A DNA stretch of 64,000 nucleotides from Acidiferrum sp963771295 (GCA_963771295.1 CAVYTB010000017.1:372001-436000), one strand, 5' to 3'; numbered from the stretch's first letter, positions 8,506 through 17,259 are shown. The notes: a model not told the origin generated them from the letters alone. Translations and numbers: made by a program.

Positions 8506-9790
8506 TTTCGCTCCTGCGATTCGTGATCCTAACAAAATCCACGAGACGTTGACCGTCCCGCAGGCGGGCGGGAATACCTTGGAATTCGTGATCCCTGTTT
8601 CCGATCACAATGGTTTGCGCATGCTTGAGCACCGAATCTATGTCTTCGACCATCAGCTTGGATATGTGCGGGATTCGATTGAGGATGAAATCCCTGTTGG
8701 CGCCAACCAGGCTGGCGATATGCACATTTTTGTCGTAGATGCGAAGGTCATAGCCCTTGCCTACGAGCCGCTCGATGATCTCAATTACCGGGCTCTCCCG
8801 CAAATCGTCGGTGCCGGCTTTGAAGCTGAAGCCCAGTATCCCAACCTTCTTGTGCCCGCCTTCCATAATGAGCTGCAGGCCCCGATTCACCTGCATTTCG
8901 TTGCTGGGCAGGATGGAGGTGAGGATGGGCAGCTGCAGATCATTGGTCTTCGCCTTGTAAGAAAGCGCGCGCAGATCCTTAGGCAAACAAGAGCCCCCGA
9001 AAGCAAAGCCCGGAAGCAGGTAAGCCGAAGAAATGTTCAGCTTCAAATCCTGGCAAAAAATCTTCATGACCTCGTGCGCGTCGATCGACAACGACTTGCA
9101 GAGGTTGCCGATTTCATTTGCAAAACCAATCTTGAGAGCGTGCCAGCAGTTGTCCACATACTTTACCATCTCGGCCGTCTCGATATCTGTCCGGATTAGC
9201 GGAGCATCGAGCTTTGTATACAGTGAAGCCAACAGATCCCCGCTGACACGATCTGTCTCGCCAATCACGGTCTTTGGCGGAGCGTTAAAGTCCTTGACCG
9301 CTGAACCTTCCCTGAGAAATTCCGGATTGTTGCATACGCCAAAATCCGCGCCGGCTTTTTTGCCGGAATATTCCTCCAACACCGGAATCACGATTTGATG
9401 CATGGTCCCCGGTAAGATCGTGCTGCGAATCACCACCGTATGGCGACTCGTTTTATTTCTGAGCGCCTGACCAATTAACTCGCAAACTCGCCGGATATAA
9501 CGCAAGTCCAAGTTTCCATTTGTCTGGCTTGGAGTCCCCACGCAGACGAAGGATAGTTCGGTGTCGCGAATGGCTTGGTTCTGGTCCTCAGTGGCTCGGA
9601 GACGCCCCGATTTCACCGTCGACGCAATAATTTCCCCGATATCGGCCTCTATGATGGGCGATTGTCCAGCATTGATCAGGTCCACTTTTGTTCGGACCGG
9701 ATCCACCCCAATAACTTGGTGCCCATCATGGGCCAGGCACCCAGCCGACACCGTGCCGACATAGCCCAACCCGAAAACGCTAATTCTCAA
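8477..9790 (-). CDS. algD: GDP-mannose 6-dehydrogenase (AlgD-type)
   Basis: 437 residues, nearly the same length as Pseudomonas AlgD (436). It oxidises GDP-mannose to GDP-mannuronate with two NAD+. Visible features are the N-terminal NAD-binding fold (SVFGLGYVGTVSAGCLA), Lys210 in ETAEMVKYVDN, and the active-site Cys268 in GFAFGGSCLPKDLRAL, matching the numbering of the AlgD catalytic Cys. The C-terminal UDP/GDP-binding segment includes GFSFKAGTDDLRESP, and the SENGKYDGICW ending is AlgD-like rather than UDP-glucose dehydrogenase-like. It leads the minus-strand operon, implying a uronic-acid-containing polysaccharide. No other alginate genes (alg8/44/K/E/G) are in the window, so the product need not be alginate. 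Confidence 0.93.
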   Translation of the reverse strand: MRISVFGLGYVGTVSAGCLAHDGHQVIGVDPVRTKVDLINAGQSPIIEADIGEIIASTVKSGRLRATEDQNQAIRDTELSFVCVGTPSQTNGNLDLRYIRRVCELIGQALRNKTSRHTVVIRSTILPGTMHQIVIPVLEEYSGKKAGADFGVCNNPEFLREGSAVKDFNAPPKTVIGETDRVSGDLLASLYTKLDAPLIRTDIETAEMVKYVDNCWHALKIGFANEIGNLCKSLSIDAHEVMKIFCQDLKLNISSAYLLPGFAFGGSCLPKDLRALSYKAKTNDLQLPILTSILPSNEMQVNRGLQLIMEGGHKKVGILGFSFKAGTDDLRESPVIEIIERLVGKGYDLRIYDKNVHIASLVGANRDFILNRIPHISKLMVEDIDSVLKHAQTIVIGNRDHEFQGIPARLRDGQRLVDFVRITNRRSENGKYDGICW

Positions 9791-10177
9791 GATACCTTCT
9801 CCACTGTCGTACGACCGCAGGCTTTAGACCCGATCGGCGACACCCGACTGCTGAATTGCGCCACAGCAATTGTTGGCCGTCTATTGTACTGCACCCCGCC
9901 GGAAACCGGACATCCGCTAAGTACAGTATAGAGGGGAAGATGCGTCGTGGGAACCCGCGCCGATCGGCGACGCAATCGCAGCTCGCCAAGAGGCCGGAGG
10001 ATCAAGCTCTTCAGCCATCCTGGGCCACGCCAAATCAATCACTGATGCGCCCAATGACCGGCTGAGCAGGTAGACGATAAGTCCTGGGACAGGAGCACGA
10101 CTGTCCCGAAATTGTTCCTCCTGCCAGTATGAAACATAGTACTAAAACTAATATGCTCAACGCAGGTAATAAAGGCC
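9791..10177. promoter_or_regulatory. Divergent regulatory region between algD and the ASH lipoprotein gene
   Basis: 387 bases with no gene. Rightward, TTGTTC (10112-10117) and CATAGT (10135-10140) are separated by 17 nt and could be a weak sigma-70 promoter about 38 bp before the lipoprotein start. A perfect 7-bp inverted repeat, GGGACAG/CTGTCCC (10086-10092 and 10101-10107, 8-nt spacer), lies immediately upstream and could be an operator. No clear leftward promoter for algD was found. Confidence 0.35.
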
Positions 10178-12808
10178 ATGGAGGGCCTAGGCATGAGAGT
10201 CGCCCGTGCGGGAGAGGTCCGGCAGCTTCCAGACCCAATCCGCACAAGAGCCGTCCGTATTGGTAAGCTTCTCAAGCTTCTCACCTTCGGAACAGCGCTC
10301 TCAGCGATACTCTTGTGTGTAAGCGGATGCGCGGGGCTCATCAGCGGTCCAAGCGGTAACAGCACTCAAACTGGCTCCCTGCAGCTGAACCCGGGCAGCG
10401 TTTGTTTTGGTCGAGTCGGCCTAGGCAAACAATCTACGCAAACCTTTTCGGTTACGAATCCGAACCAAAGCACGGTCACAATCACCAAACTGAATGTATC
10501 CAACCCGCAATTTATCGTGGCTTCTACAGCGCTGCCGTTGTCGCTCCCATCTGGACAGGCCGCTAGCATTTCGGTTTCCGTGAAGCCCACAGCAGCGGGC
10601 AACATGACAGGAACGCTGTCGGTTGGAATCGATTCGGCGGCTACACCTGTGGTGTTGAATCTGAGCGCGACTGGGGTGAGTCCGCAACAGCAGATTTCTC
10701 TTAGCGGTGCGACGGTAGACTTTGGAACTGTCAGCGTAGGCACGCAAGGGACGCAGAACGTTGTGATCACGAATGCCGGCGCTGCGGACCTGACCGTTTC
10801 CATGGTCGCACTGACAGGTTCAGAATTCTCGCTCAGCGGGATCGCCACACCGAAGACAATCAGTTCTGGGCAGACTGCGGCACTGACACTTACATTCGTT
10901 CCGACAGCGGCCGGTTCCGCCAGCGGAAATCTAACGATCACCAGCAATGACCCGGCGAATCCGACGGTCAACCTGCCACTGACGGGCAGCGGCACAAACA
11001 CGCCATTAGGACAGCTGTCGGCGAATCCGGCGACACTCAGCTTCGGGAGCATCAGTACCGGGAGCAGCGCTTCCAAGCAGGTGGTCCTCACAAACACTGG
11101 AAACGCCGCGGTGAAGATATCGCAAATCAAGGCTGCTGGCGCGGGATTCAGCACGAGCGGATTAACAGTGCCAGCAACGCTGAATGCCGCTCAGAGCGCC
11201 ACCCTGACTGTTGGTTTTGCTCCCGCTTCAGCGGCAAACTCTTCGGGAACGATTACAGTGACCAGCGATGCGAAAAGTTCGCCTCTTTCGATCGCTGTTA
11301 CCGGAAGTGGCGTGCAGGCCGGGCTGAATGTCTCTCCAACAACGTTCAATTTTGGGAGCCTCGTTAAAGGCCAGACAAAATCGCAAGCATTCAGCATAAC
11401 CAACAATGGATCGGCACCACTTACCATCCAAGGTTTGGTCGCAAGTGGCGCGGGATACAGTGTGAGTGGACTGACTACACCGGCCACGCTTGTGGCTGGG
11501 CAAAGCGCATCATTTACCGCGGAATTTGCGCCCACGACCGCGGGAAATCTCGGGGGAACTGTAACGATTTCCAGTAATGCCCCCAGCTCGCCTGCGAAAG
11601 TGGCATTGAGCGGCACGGGGGTGTCGGCATCATTAACGCTAACGGCGGTCCCTGTGGAACTCGCCTTTGGCGGCATTAATGCCGGGAGTTCCAGTTCCAA
11701 GAGCGTCACTTTGACCAACACTGGAAACAGCAGTGTCACGATCTCGCAGATCACGGCGACTGCAAAAGATGTGCACACCAGCGGAATCACAACACCACTG
11801 ACGCTTGCTCCTGGGCAAGCAAAGGTCATGAACGTGTCCTTCTCTCCAACCACAGCGGAAAATGTCAGTGGAAGCGTAACGGTTACACCCTCGCAAGGGT
11901 CGAACGCTGTGATTGCCGTTAGCGGCTCCGGATTGCAGGCAGGATTAGGATTGAATCCTTCGAGTGTGGCGTTCGGCAATGTCCCCGTTGGCTCTGCGAA
12001 TTCCCAGACCGTTCAAGTGATCAATTCCGGAACCGCTGTGTTGACTATCAGCCAGATGAACACGGCTGGTAGTGGATTCAGCGCGAGCGGAATCACGCTG
12101 CCGTTATCCTTAAACCCAGGAGCAACGAGTACATTCAACGTGCAGTATCTGCCTGCCACGGCAGGAGCAGTGCCGGGAAGCATCTCGATTTTCAGCAATG
12201 CGCCCTCTTCGCCCATTGCGCTGGCATTAAGCGGAACCGGAGTACCTGCCGTACGCACGCTTGCATTCACTACGATGAGCATTGGCTTTGGAAGTGTGGC
12301 AACCGCCGGATCTGTTGCGGAGAATGTCGGAATAACGAACACCGGAAACTCCGATGTTACGATTTCACAGATCGTCGCAAGCGGTGCAGGCTTTGCAGTG
12401 AATGGAGCGAACACGCCTGTGACACTTTCGCCCTCGCAAACTTTTACAATTGCTCCTAGCTTTAGTCCCACATCCGCAGGAAGCGCAAATGGGACGGTGG
12501 CGGTAATGAGCAATGCAACAGGGTCGCCGGCGACGATCAGCCTCACCGGCACGGGAGCACAGCCCAGCAGCCACACGGTCGCGCTGAGCTGGAACGCAAG
12601 TACGTCCAATGTCACTGGATATAACGTTTATCGCAGCACCACCAGTGGCGCAGGATATTTGCGAATTACCACGTCTCCGGTGACTTCTGTGACCTATGTG
12701 GATGATACGGTGCTGGGCGCGACTAGTTATTTCTATGTAACCACGGCCGTGGATGAGAACGCGATTGAAAGCCCCAGTTCCAATGAAGCGGAAGCGGTTA
12801 TTCCGTAG
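10178..12808 (+). CDS. Lipoprotein with seven choice-of-anchor-D (ASH-like) repeats and a C-terminal FN3 domain
   Basis: 876 residues. A basic N-terminus and hydrophobic stretch end in a lipobox (LCVSGC, Cys about 50), so it is probably a lipoprotein exported by Sec. Seven tandem Ig-like repeats of ~100-105 residues follow, each with the pattern LxFGxVxxGxxxxxxVxxTNxGxxxVxI...GxxFxxSG...L.PGQ..T..V.F.PT.AG...G.V.ITSNA...P..V.LSGTG. The last ~80 residues form a fibronectin-III module (VALSWNASTSNVTGYNVYR). It is Ser/Thr/Gly-rich and nearly Cys-free, as expected for a stalk-like surface protein. Its substrate is unknown; neighbours suggest a role at the cell surface or in EPS matrix binding. 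An alternative start is the ATG at 10193. Confidence 0.85.
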   Translation: MEGLGMRVARAGEVRQLPDPIRTRAVRIGKLLKLLTFGTALSAILLCVSGCAGLISGPSGNSTQTGSLQLNPGSVCFGRVGLGKQSTQTFSVTNPNQSTVTITKLNVSNPQFIVASTALPLSLPSGQAASISVSVKPTAAGNMTGTLSVGIDSAATPVVLNLSATGVSPQQQISLSGATVDFGTVSVGTQGTQNVVITNAGAADLTVSMVALTGSEFSLSGIATPKTISSGQTAALTLTFVPTAAGSASGNLTITSNDPANPTVNLPLTGSGTNTPLGQLSANPATLSFGSISTGSSASKQVVLTNTGNAAVKISQIKAAGAGFSTSGLTVPATLNAAQSATLTVGFAPASAANSSGTITVTSDAKSSPLSIAVTGSGVQAGLNVSPTTFNFGSLVKGQTKSQAFSITNNGSAPLTIQGLVASGAGYSVSGLTTPATLVAGQSASFTAEFAPTTAGNLGGTVTISSNAPSSPAKVALSGTGVSASLTLTAVPVELAFGGINAGSSSSKSVTLTNTGNSSVTISQITATAKDVHTSGITTPLTLAPGQAKVMNVSFSPTTAENVSGSVTVTPSQGSNAVIAVSGSGLQAGLGLNPSSVAFGNVPVGSANSQTVQVINSGTAVLTISQMNTAGSGFSASGITLPLSLNPGATSTFNVQYLPATAGAVPGSISIFSNAPSSPIALALSGTGVPAVRTLAFTTMSIGFGSVATAGSVAENVGITNTGNSDVTISQIVASGAGFAVNGANTPVTLSPSQTFTIAPSFSPTSAGSANGTVAVMSNATGSPATISLTGTGAQPSSHTVALSWNASTSNVTGYNVYRSTTSGAGYLRITTSPVTSVTYVDDTVLGATSYFYVTTAVDENAIESPSSNEAEAVIP

Positions 12809-12825
12809 ATCTTGGATCTTGCAGC

Positions 12826-13317
12826 TTAGTCTTCAGATATGCCCGGTGATGCTTGCCGTCGAGACGAGAAACCCTTCCAGTTCGCATAGAACCACACGAA
12901 AGTTTGTGCCAACAGCGCACCGAATGCATCAATCGCAACGTCTCGCACCCTCGACTCCCGTAACGGCACGAAAGATTGATGCCATTCATCCAGGCTGGCG
13001 TAGGCGATCGCAATCAACAAAGTGGCAAGAGCCCACTTGAAGCTCCAGCCGGATCGTCCGGCGCGAATTCCATGGAAGACGGTTATGCTGAACAGGCCAA
13101 ATTCGGTGACATGCGCTAGCTTGCGAATCCCGAAATGCACCAGACGCAGCAGATGTGGGCTTGCCCCGGGGAACAGCCAATGCAGCACAGGGAAAATGAA
13201 TCTAGCGGTCTCCTCGCCGCTGAAATAGTGGGTGGAAAACAGCGAGATCATCGCTGCGACGACGATTGCAGGGATCCAATAGCGGAAGCGCCGATCGTCA
13301 GAGCCAGTTTGGTTCAT
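12826..13317 (-). CDS. VanZ-like family membrane protein
   Basis: 163 residues with four predicted membrane helices (near residues 13-30, 60-80, 90-115 and 130-150). The family signature is clear: RKLAHVTEFGLFS in the second helix region and DEWHQSFVPLRESRVRDVAIDAFGALLA near the C-terminus. VanZ relatives often accompany exosortase/EPS loci, but their biochemical role is not settled. It is convergent with the ASH lipoprotein gene (17-bp gap, no terminator visible) and lies just left of the insertion sequence. A GTG at 13320 directly before the ATG is an alternative start. Confidence 0.85.
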   Translation of the reverse strand: MNQTGSDDRRFRYWIPAIVVAAMISLFSTHYFSGEETARFIFPVLHWLFPGASPHLLRLVHFGIRKLAHVTEFGLFSITVFHGIRAGRSGWSFKWALATLLIAIAYASLDEWHQSFVPLRESRVRDVAIDAFGALLAQTFVWFYANWKGFSSRRQASPGISED

Positions 13318-13373
13318 CACTTTTAACTATACAGAGGTTGTCGATGTCGCGGAAACCCGCTAATCAGATGGAA

Positions 13374-13384
13374 TGAGAAGGCCG
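13374..13384 (+). repeat. Left inverted repeat of the IS1111-like element
   Basis: TGAGAAGGCCG, an exact reverse complement of 14830-14840. It overlaps the 5' arm of the leader hairpin that starts at 13381. Confidence 0.8.
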
Positions 13385-13452
13385 GTCTCCCGCGGGATGC
13401 GATACGCTCCCAATGTTCGACGTGCTCGAAGCACAATGAAAAGGAGACCGGC
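13381..13452 (+). ncRNA. Structured leader of the IS transposase (candidate guide RNA or translational switch)
   Basis: GCCGGTCTCC (13381-13390) is perfectly complementary to GGAGACCGGC (13443-13452), giving a 10-bp closing stem. The 52-nt interior holds two more hairpins: GGGATGCG/CGCTCCC (13394-13411, one bulge, ATA loop) and GTGCT/AGCAC (13422-13434, CGA loop). The result is a three-way-junction fold ending one base before the transposase ATG at 13454, with its Shine-Dalgarno GGAG in the 3' arm. IS110-family elements are known to encode bridge/seek RNAs in their non-coding ends. This could be such an RNA, or a structure that blocks transposase translation. Transcription is not shown. Confidence 0.5.
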
Positions 13453-13453
13453 A

Positions 13454-14551
13454 ATGCGAAAGATTAGCACTATGCAGGCGAGTGGGAAAAACATTTTTCA
13501 AGGACAGCTCACCATCGGTTTGGATCTGGGAGATCGCTCCAGTGCGTACTGCGTCTTGAATGAAACAGGAGAAATCGTTTTGGAGCACAAACTGGCGACC
13601 ACTCCGGAAGCCATGAAGCAGGTATTCGGCAGCATGCCGCGGTGTCGCATTGCGATGGAAACGGGGACGCATTCTCCTTGGGTGAGCCGGCTATTGACCG
13701 CGCTGGGGCACGAAGTGATCGTGGCTCACGCACAGAAGGTGCGCTTGATCACCAAGAGCCGGCGAAAAGATGATCGCCTGGATGCGCGCACGCTAGCGCG
13801 GCTGGCGCGAATCGATCCCGGACTGCTGAGCCCGGTGAAGCATCGCAGTGCGCAGGCGCAGTTGCACCTGACGGAGATCCGTGCACGAGCGGTATTGGTG
13901 AGCGCGCGAACCGCCATGGTGAATGCCGCACGAGGGTTGGTCAAGTCCTACGGCGAGCGGATGGGCAAGTGTGGCACGCAACAGTTCAGTCGGGAGACGG
14001 CGAGTGGATTGAGCACTGGATTGCGCCAAGCGTTAGAGCCACTGTTGCGAGAAGTGGAATCGTTAAACGAACGCATCCAGGAATACGATCGGCGGATTGA
14101 AAAGATGGCCAAACAGACGTATCCGGAAACGGCGCTGCTCAAACAGTTGAAGGGTGTGGGAGACCTGATCGCCACGGCCTATGTGCTGACCATCGAGGAC
14201 CCACATCGCTTCCGGAAGAGTCGCGACGCGGGATGTTTTGTGGGTTTGCAGCCTGGGCGAAGGAACTCAGGCGAGAGCGAACCACAGATGCGCATCAGCA
14301 AAGAAGGGGACGAGTATCTACGGACACTGCTGGTACAGGGAGCACACTACATTTTGGGACCCTTTGGGGAAGATAGTGATTTGCGGCGTTGGGGACTGAA
14401 ACTCGCTGCGCGAGGAGGAAAGAACGCCAAGAAACGAGCGGTAGTGGCGGTAGCACGGAAGCTGGCGGTACTGCTACATCGGCTGTGGGTGAGTGGAGAG
14501 GTGTATGAACCGTTGCGCAATAGTCAGAAGGCGATGAACGCAGCAGCATAG
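13454..14551 (+). CDS. IS110-family (IS1111-type) DEDD transposase/recombinase
   Basis: 365 residues. The N-terminal RuvC-like DEDD domain begins TIGLDLGDRSSAYCVL (first catalytic Asp), continues with AMETGTHSPW (Glu) and ends with KDDRLDARTLARLARID (the two Asp residues). A coiled-coil spacer (~190-235) leads to the Transposase_20 domain with LKGVGDLIATAYVLTI and the serine-containing GLQPGRRNSGESEPQ motif. The ATG at 13454 is selected because AAGGAG (13441-13446) is 7 nt upstream; longer N-terminal extensions are untranslated leader. The gene looks intact. Such enzymes recombine DNA through a structured RNA guide, and the flanking non-coding sequence here is compatible with that. Confidence 0.93.
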   Translation: MRKISTMQASGKNIFQGQLTIGLDLGDRSSAYCVLNETGEIVLEHKLATTPEAMKQVFGSMPRCRIAMETGTHSPWVSRLLTALGHEVIVAHAQKVRLITKSRRKDDRLDARTLARLARIDPGLLSPVKHRSAQAQLHLTEIRARAVLVSARTAMVNAARGLVKSYGERMGKCGTQQFSRETASGLSTGLRQALEPLLREVESLNERIQEYDRRIEKMAKQTYPETALLKQLKGVGDLIATAYVLTIEDPHRFRKSRDAGCFVGLQPGRRNSGESEPQMRISKEGDEYLRTLLVQGAHYILGPFGEDSDLRRWGLKLAARGGKNAKKRAVVAVARKLAVLLHRLWVSGEVYEPLRNSQKAMNAAA

Positions 14552-14829
14552 AAAAACCTGGCAGAGAAAGAATTTATAACCGAACAGCTGAGCTCGACCG
14601 CCGAGTTTAGGCGACTGCGACTAGGTCCTGGCCCAACTTCCCTCGTAAAGAGAGAAGCGGAGGACGATAATCAGGTGGCAGCGCCTACTGAAACGAGAAC
14701 ACCCAACTTGCACCGAGCGAAAACCGCTCATATAAGAGTGCGGATGGAAGGGTGGCGACAGAGGCGGCTTGGCTGAACGGAAAAAAGAGAGAGAACTCAT
14801 GGAAAGAGCAAAAAACTCTTGACAGGGAT
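14552..14829 (+). other. 3' non-coding stretch inside the IS1111-like element
   Basis: 278 bases between the transposase stop and the right inverted repeat, with no open frame worth calling. It contains a GAGCG/CGCTC hairpin (14715-14729), and a CTTGA/TCAAG pair straddles the right inverted repeat. In the IS1111 subgroup the seek/bridge RNA has been reported from the non-coding end beyond the transposase, so this is an alternative RNA location to the 5' leader. Confidence 0.5.
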
Positions 14830-14840
14830 CGGCCTTCTCA
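14830..14840 (-). repeat. Right inverted repeat of the IS1111-like element
   Basis: CGGCCTTCTCA, an exact reverse complement of 13374-13384. It marks the right boundary to within a few bases, 94 bp before the 3' end of the TPR lipoprotein gene. Confidence 0.8.
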
Positions 14841-14934
14841 AGGAAGGAGTGACCGTGCAGGGAATGACGATTCGCCCTGCCGTCTACGTTGTTGCGCCGC
14901 AATCGAAGGCAGACTCAGAAATTGGCGCAGAGAA

Positions 14935-17259
14935 TCAGCCGCCAGCCAATTCGGACAAGGTGTGTCGCGCCTGGTCAGCCACAGGCGATTTTGGATTGAG
15001 CTCGATTACTTTTTGCAGTTCGACCTTGGCGCGAGAAGGATCGTTCAATTTCTGATAGGTAAGTCCCAAGTGGTATCGATACGTCTGGTTATCCGGAACT
15101 CTTTTGACGGCGTCTTCCAATAAGGGTGCGGCGACCGTGTAAGCTCCGTTACTGTAGTAGGCCCAACCGAGAGTGTCCGCGGAATTAGGCAAGTTCGGTA
15201 AGCCTTTTCGTGCCGTTTGCGCCAAAGTTAAAGCAACGTTAGGACTGCCGCCATGTTCGAGCAGCAGGTAGGCGAGATTATTAGCCGCCAAAGGATTCTC
15301 CGGCTGAATTGAGAGTGCCTTCTGGTAAGAGGCTTGGGCTTGCTGCCAGTTTCCCGTCGCTTCATACAGACTGCCGAGAGCGTAATGAAGGCGTACGTCG
15401 TTGGGGGACAACTCGATGGCATGCTGATAATTTGCCACCGCCTGATCCGTTTGGCCCTTGGCAGCTTGGAGTTGGGCGAGAAGCACAAGCGCGCCCACGC
15501 TGTTTTTGTCCAATTCCACAGCCTTGGTGGCGGATGCGAGCGCTTGATCAGCATCTCTTGCGCGCAGAAACAGTTCCGTCTGCAGAATGTAAAGAGCAGG
15601 ACTGGTGGGATTTTTCGTGACTGCTTCGTTTACCAGTTTCATCGCTTCCGCAGGCTTGTTCTGAAGGATAAGCACCTGAGATAACCCGCGCAGCGCTTCG
15701 ACGGAACCTGGGTCGTGGCTAAGCGCCTGACGAAAGAGTTTTTCGGCGTCGGGAATGCGTTTTTGAGCCAGACGCAATTCGCCCAGCTTCGAGTACGGTA
15801 ACGCGCTCTGCGGAGCCATTTGCTGCAGGTGGATGAGGTCGGCCTCAGCGCCGAGAGAGTCTCCCTGATTAATTCGAGCGGTTGCGTGATCCAGGTAAGC
15901 TTCAGCGGAATTCGGTGCGTACTTTTTCAGCTGATCGCTCACATCTTCCAGGGTCTTCCAATCACCTTTGGAAGTGGCGCTCGAACCCAATGCTACCCAT
16001 GCCTCGGCCAGAGCAGGACGCAACTTAACTGCTTGGCGCCACTCGCTGTCCGCCTGCTCGTTATTGCCTTTCGCCTTATAGGCCAGTCCCAGCTGATAGT
16101 GCGCGAACGCATTGTCTGGAGAGGCTTTCAGAGCCGCCTGCAGAGTGGTGATCGCTTCGTCCTGTTTTTTCTGCTGGAGTAGCAATTGCCCTTTCATGAC
16201 CAGCGCTTCTGTATCCTGCGGCGACTTCTTCAGAATCTCTTCATTAAGCTGCGCGGCTTCGTCGAACCGCTTGTTCAAAAGCAGCAATTGCACATACGTT
16301 TTTCGGACCGCCAGATCGTCGGGATATTTCGCGGAAAGAGCTGCGAATTCCGAAAGCGCTTTGGGCATATTGCCATGGCTCAAATAGAAATCGCCCAGCA
16401 TGCGGTAAGCCTTTGGGTCGGAGCTCAACTGCTCTTTGGCGTCGACGAGCGTCTGTTCCGCTTGAGCGGGTTGGCCTTGGGCGAGATACATGTTGGCGAG
16501 CGCGGCTCGCGCGAGTAAATCTTTCGGAGCAACCTGAATGGCAGTCTGATATTCCTTTTCGGCATCCTGCCAGCGTTTCTGCTGCTGGTAGAACGCTCCC
16601 AGTGTCATGTACGGAAGGACCGCCTTGGGATCAAGAGATTGCGCCTTTTTGACGCTGTTCTCCGCGTCGACAGCCTTGCCGGTGCGAAATTGAATTTGAC
16701 CCAGGTTGAGGTACACCACAGGCCGTTCTGGAGCCATCGAGACCGCATCGGCCGCTTCGCGAAGGGCTTCAGCGGGATTTCCCAGGCCAAGATCCGCGTT
16801 TGAGAGAAGAATCTGCGCGTCCGAGTTTGTGGGAACACTTTTGAGGATGGTCAGCGCGCGGTCTTTGGCGTCCTGTCGTCGGCCACCAGCGAGCTCAATT
16901 TGCCCCAGCTCCAGTTGAGCCGGCCAATTGTCGGGTTGTAACTCCACGGTGCGCCGCAATTCCTGATAGGCCGATGGCCAGCTGCCCATTTTTGAGTATG
17001 TCTGAGCCAAACGAAAATGTGCTTCGACAAATCGCGGGTCGACCTGAATGGCGCGACTAAAATAAATCGAAGCCGCGGAATAGTCCCCCTTGTCAAAGGC
17101 TTGATTACCCTGTTGCAGGAATTTTTGTTTCTGAACGTTGGGATCACGATGGCAACCAACGGCGAGAACGTAGATTAGAAAAAGAAGGATCGTGGACGTT
17201 TTTCGCAGAAAAGAGAGATAAGCGATTGAGTTCGCAGCGCGAATCGGTCGTATAGTCAC
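14935..17259 (-). CDS. TPR-repeat lipoprotein of exosortase/EPS systems (PrsT-like)
   Basis: 774 residues. A signal peptide with lipobox LAVGC (Cys about 36) directs it to the envelope. The remainder is an uninterrupted solenoid of roughly 20 tetratricopeptide repeats with the usual A/G/P spacing (for example AHYQLGLAYKAKGNNEQADSEWRQAV, seen in fragments such as LGLAYKAKGN). Very long TPR lipoproteins are typical of PEP-CTERM/exosortase EPS loci (PrsT), and similar TPR proteins guide export of alginate or cellulose through the periplasm. It is transcribed away from the chain-length/BY-kinase genes across a 420-bp region. Which export route it serves cannot be read from the sequence. Confidence 0.85.
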   Translation of the reverse strand: MTIRPIRAANSIAYLSFLRKTSTILLFLIYVLAVGCHRDPNVQKQKFLQQGNQAFDKGDYSAASIYFSRAIQVDPRFVEAHFRLAQTYSKMGSWPSAYQELRRTVELQPDNWPAQLELGQIELAGGRRQDAKDRALTILKSVPTNSDAQILLSNADLGLGNPAEALREAADAVSMAPERPVVYLNLGQIQFRTGKAVDAENSVKKAQSLDPKAVLPYMTLGAFYQQQKRWQDAEKEYQTAIQVAPKDLLARAALANMYLAQGQPAQAEQTLVDAKEQLSSDPKAYRMLGDFYLSHGNMPKALSEFAALSAKYPDDLAVRKTYVQLLLLNKRFDEAAQLNEEILKKSPQDTEALVMKGQLLLQQKKQDEAITTLQAALKASPDNAFAHYQLGLAYKAKGNNEQADSEWRQAVKLRPALAEAWVALGSSATSKGDWKTLEDVSDQLKKYAPNSAEAYLDHATARINQGDSLGAEADLIHLQQMAPQSALPYSKLGELRLAQKRIPDAEKLFRQALSHDPGSVEALRGLSQVLILQNKPAEAMKLVNEAVTKNPTSPALYILQTELFLRARDADQALASATKAVELDKNSVGALVLLAQLQAAKGQTDQAVANYQHAIELSPNDVRLHYALGSLYEATGNWQQAQASYQKALSIQPENPLAANNLAYLLLEHGGSPNVALTLAQTARKGLPNLPNSADTLGWAYYSNGAYTVAAPLLEDAVKRVPDNQTYRYHLGLTYQKLNDPSRAKVELQKVIELNPKSPVADQARHTLSELAGG

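Larger units (their letters stand above)
13374..14840 (+). mobile_element. IS110-family (IS1111-like) insertion sequence
   Basis: A single transposase gene is flanked by an 11-bp inverted repeat: TGAGAAGGCCG at 13374-13384 and its exact complement CGGCCTTCTCA at 14830-14840. Short subterminal inverted repeats and the DEDD-type transposase point to the IS1111 subgroup. The true ends may lie a few bases outside the repeats, as in other IS1111 elements, and no target duplication is expected or seen. It contains a folded 5' leader and a 278-base 3' non-coding stretch (14552-14829). It sits between the VanZ gene and the TPR lipoprotein gene and disrupts no recognisable frame. Confidence 0.82.

Noticed and set aside
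8444..9199. 251-codon plus-strand frame opposite algD
   Set aside because: It is a shadow of the highly conserved algD coding sequence with no matching ribosome-binding site.
10366..11154. Long antisense open frames across the ASH-repeat gene
   Set aside because: They mirror the repetitive coding sequence, have no ribosome-binding site and lack family features; the plus-strand lipoprotein explains the region.
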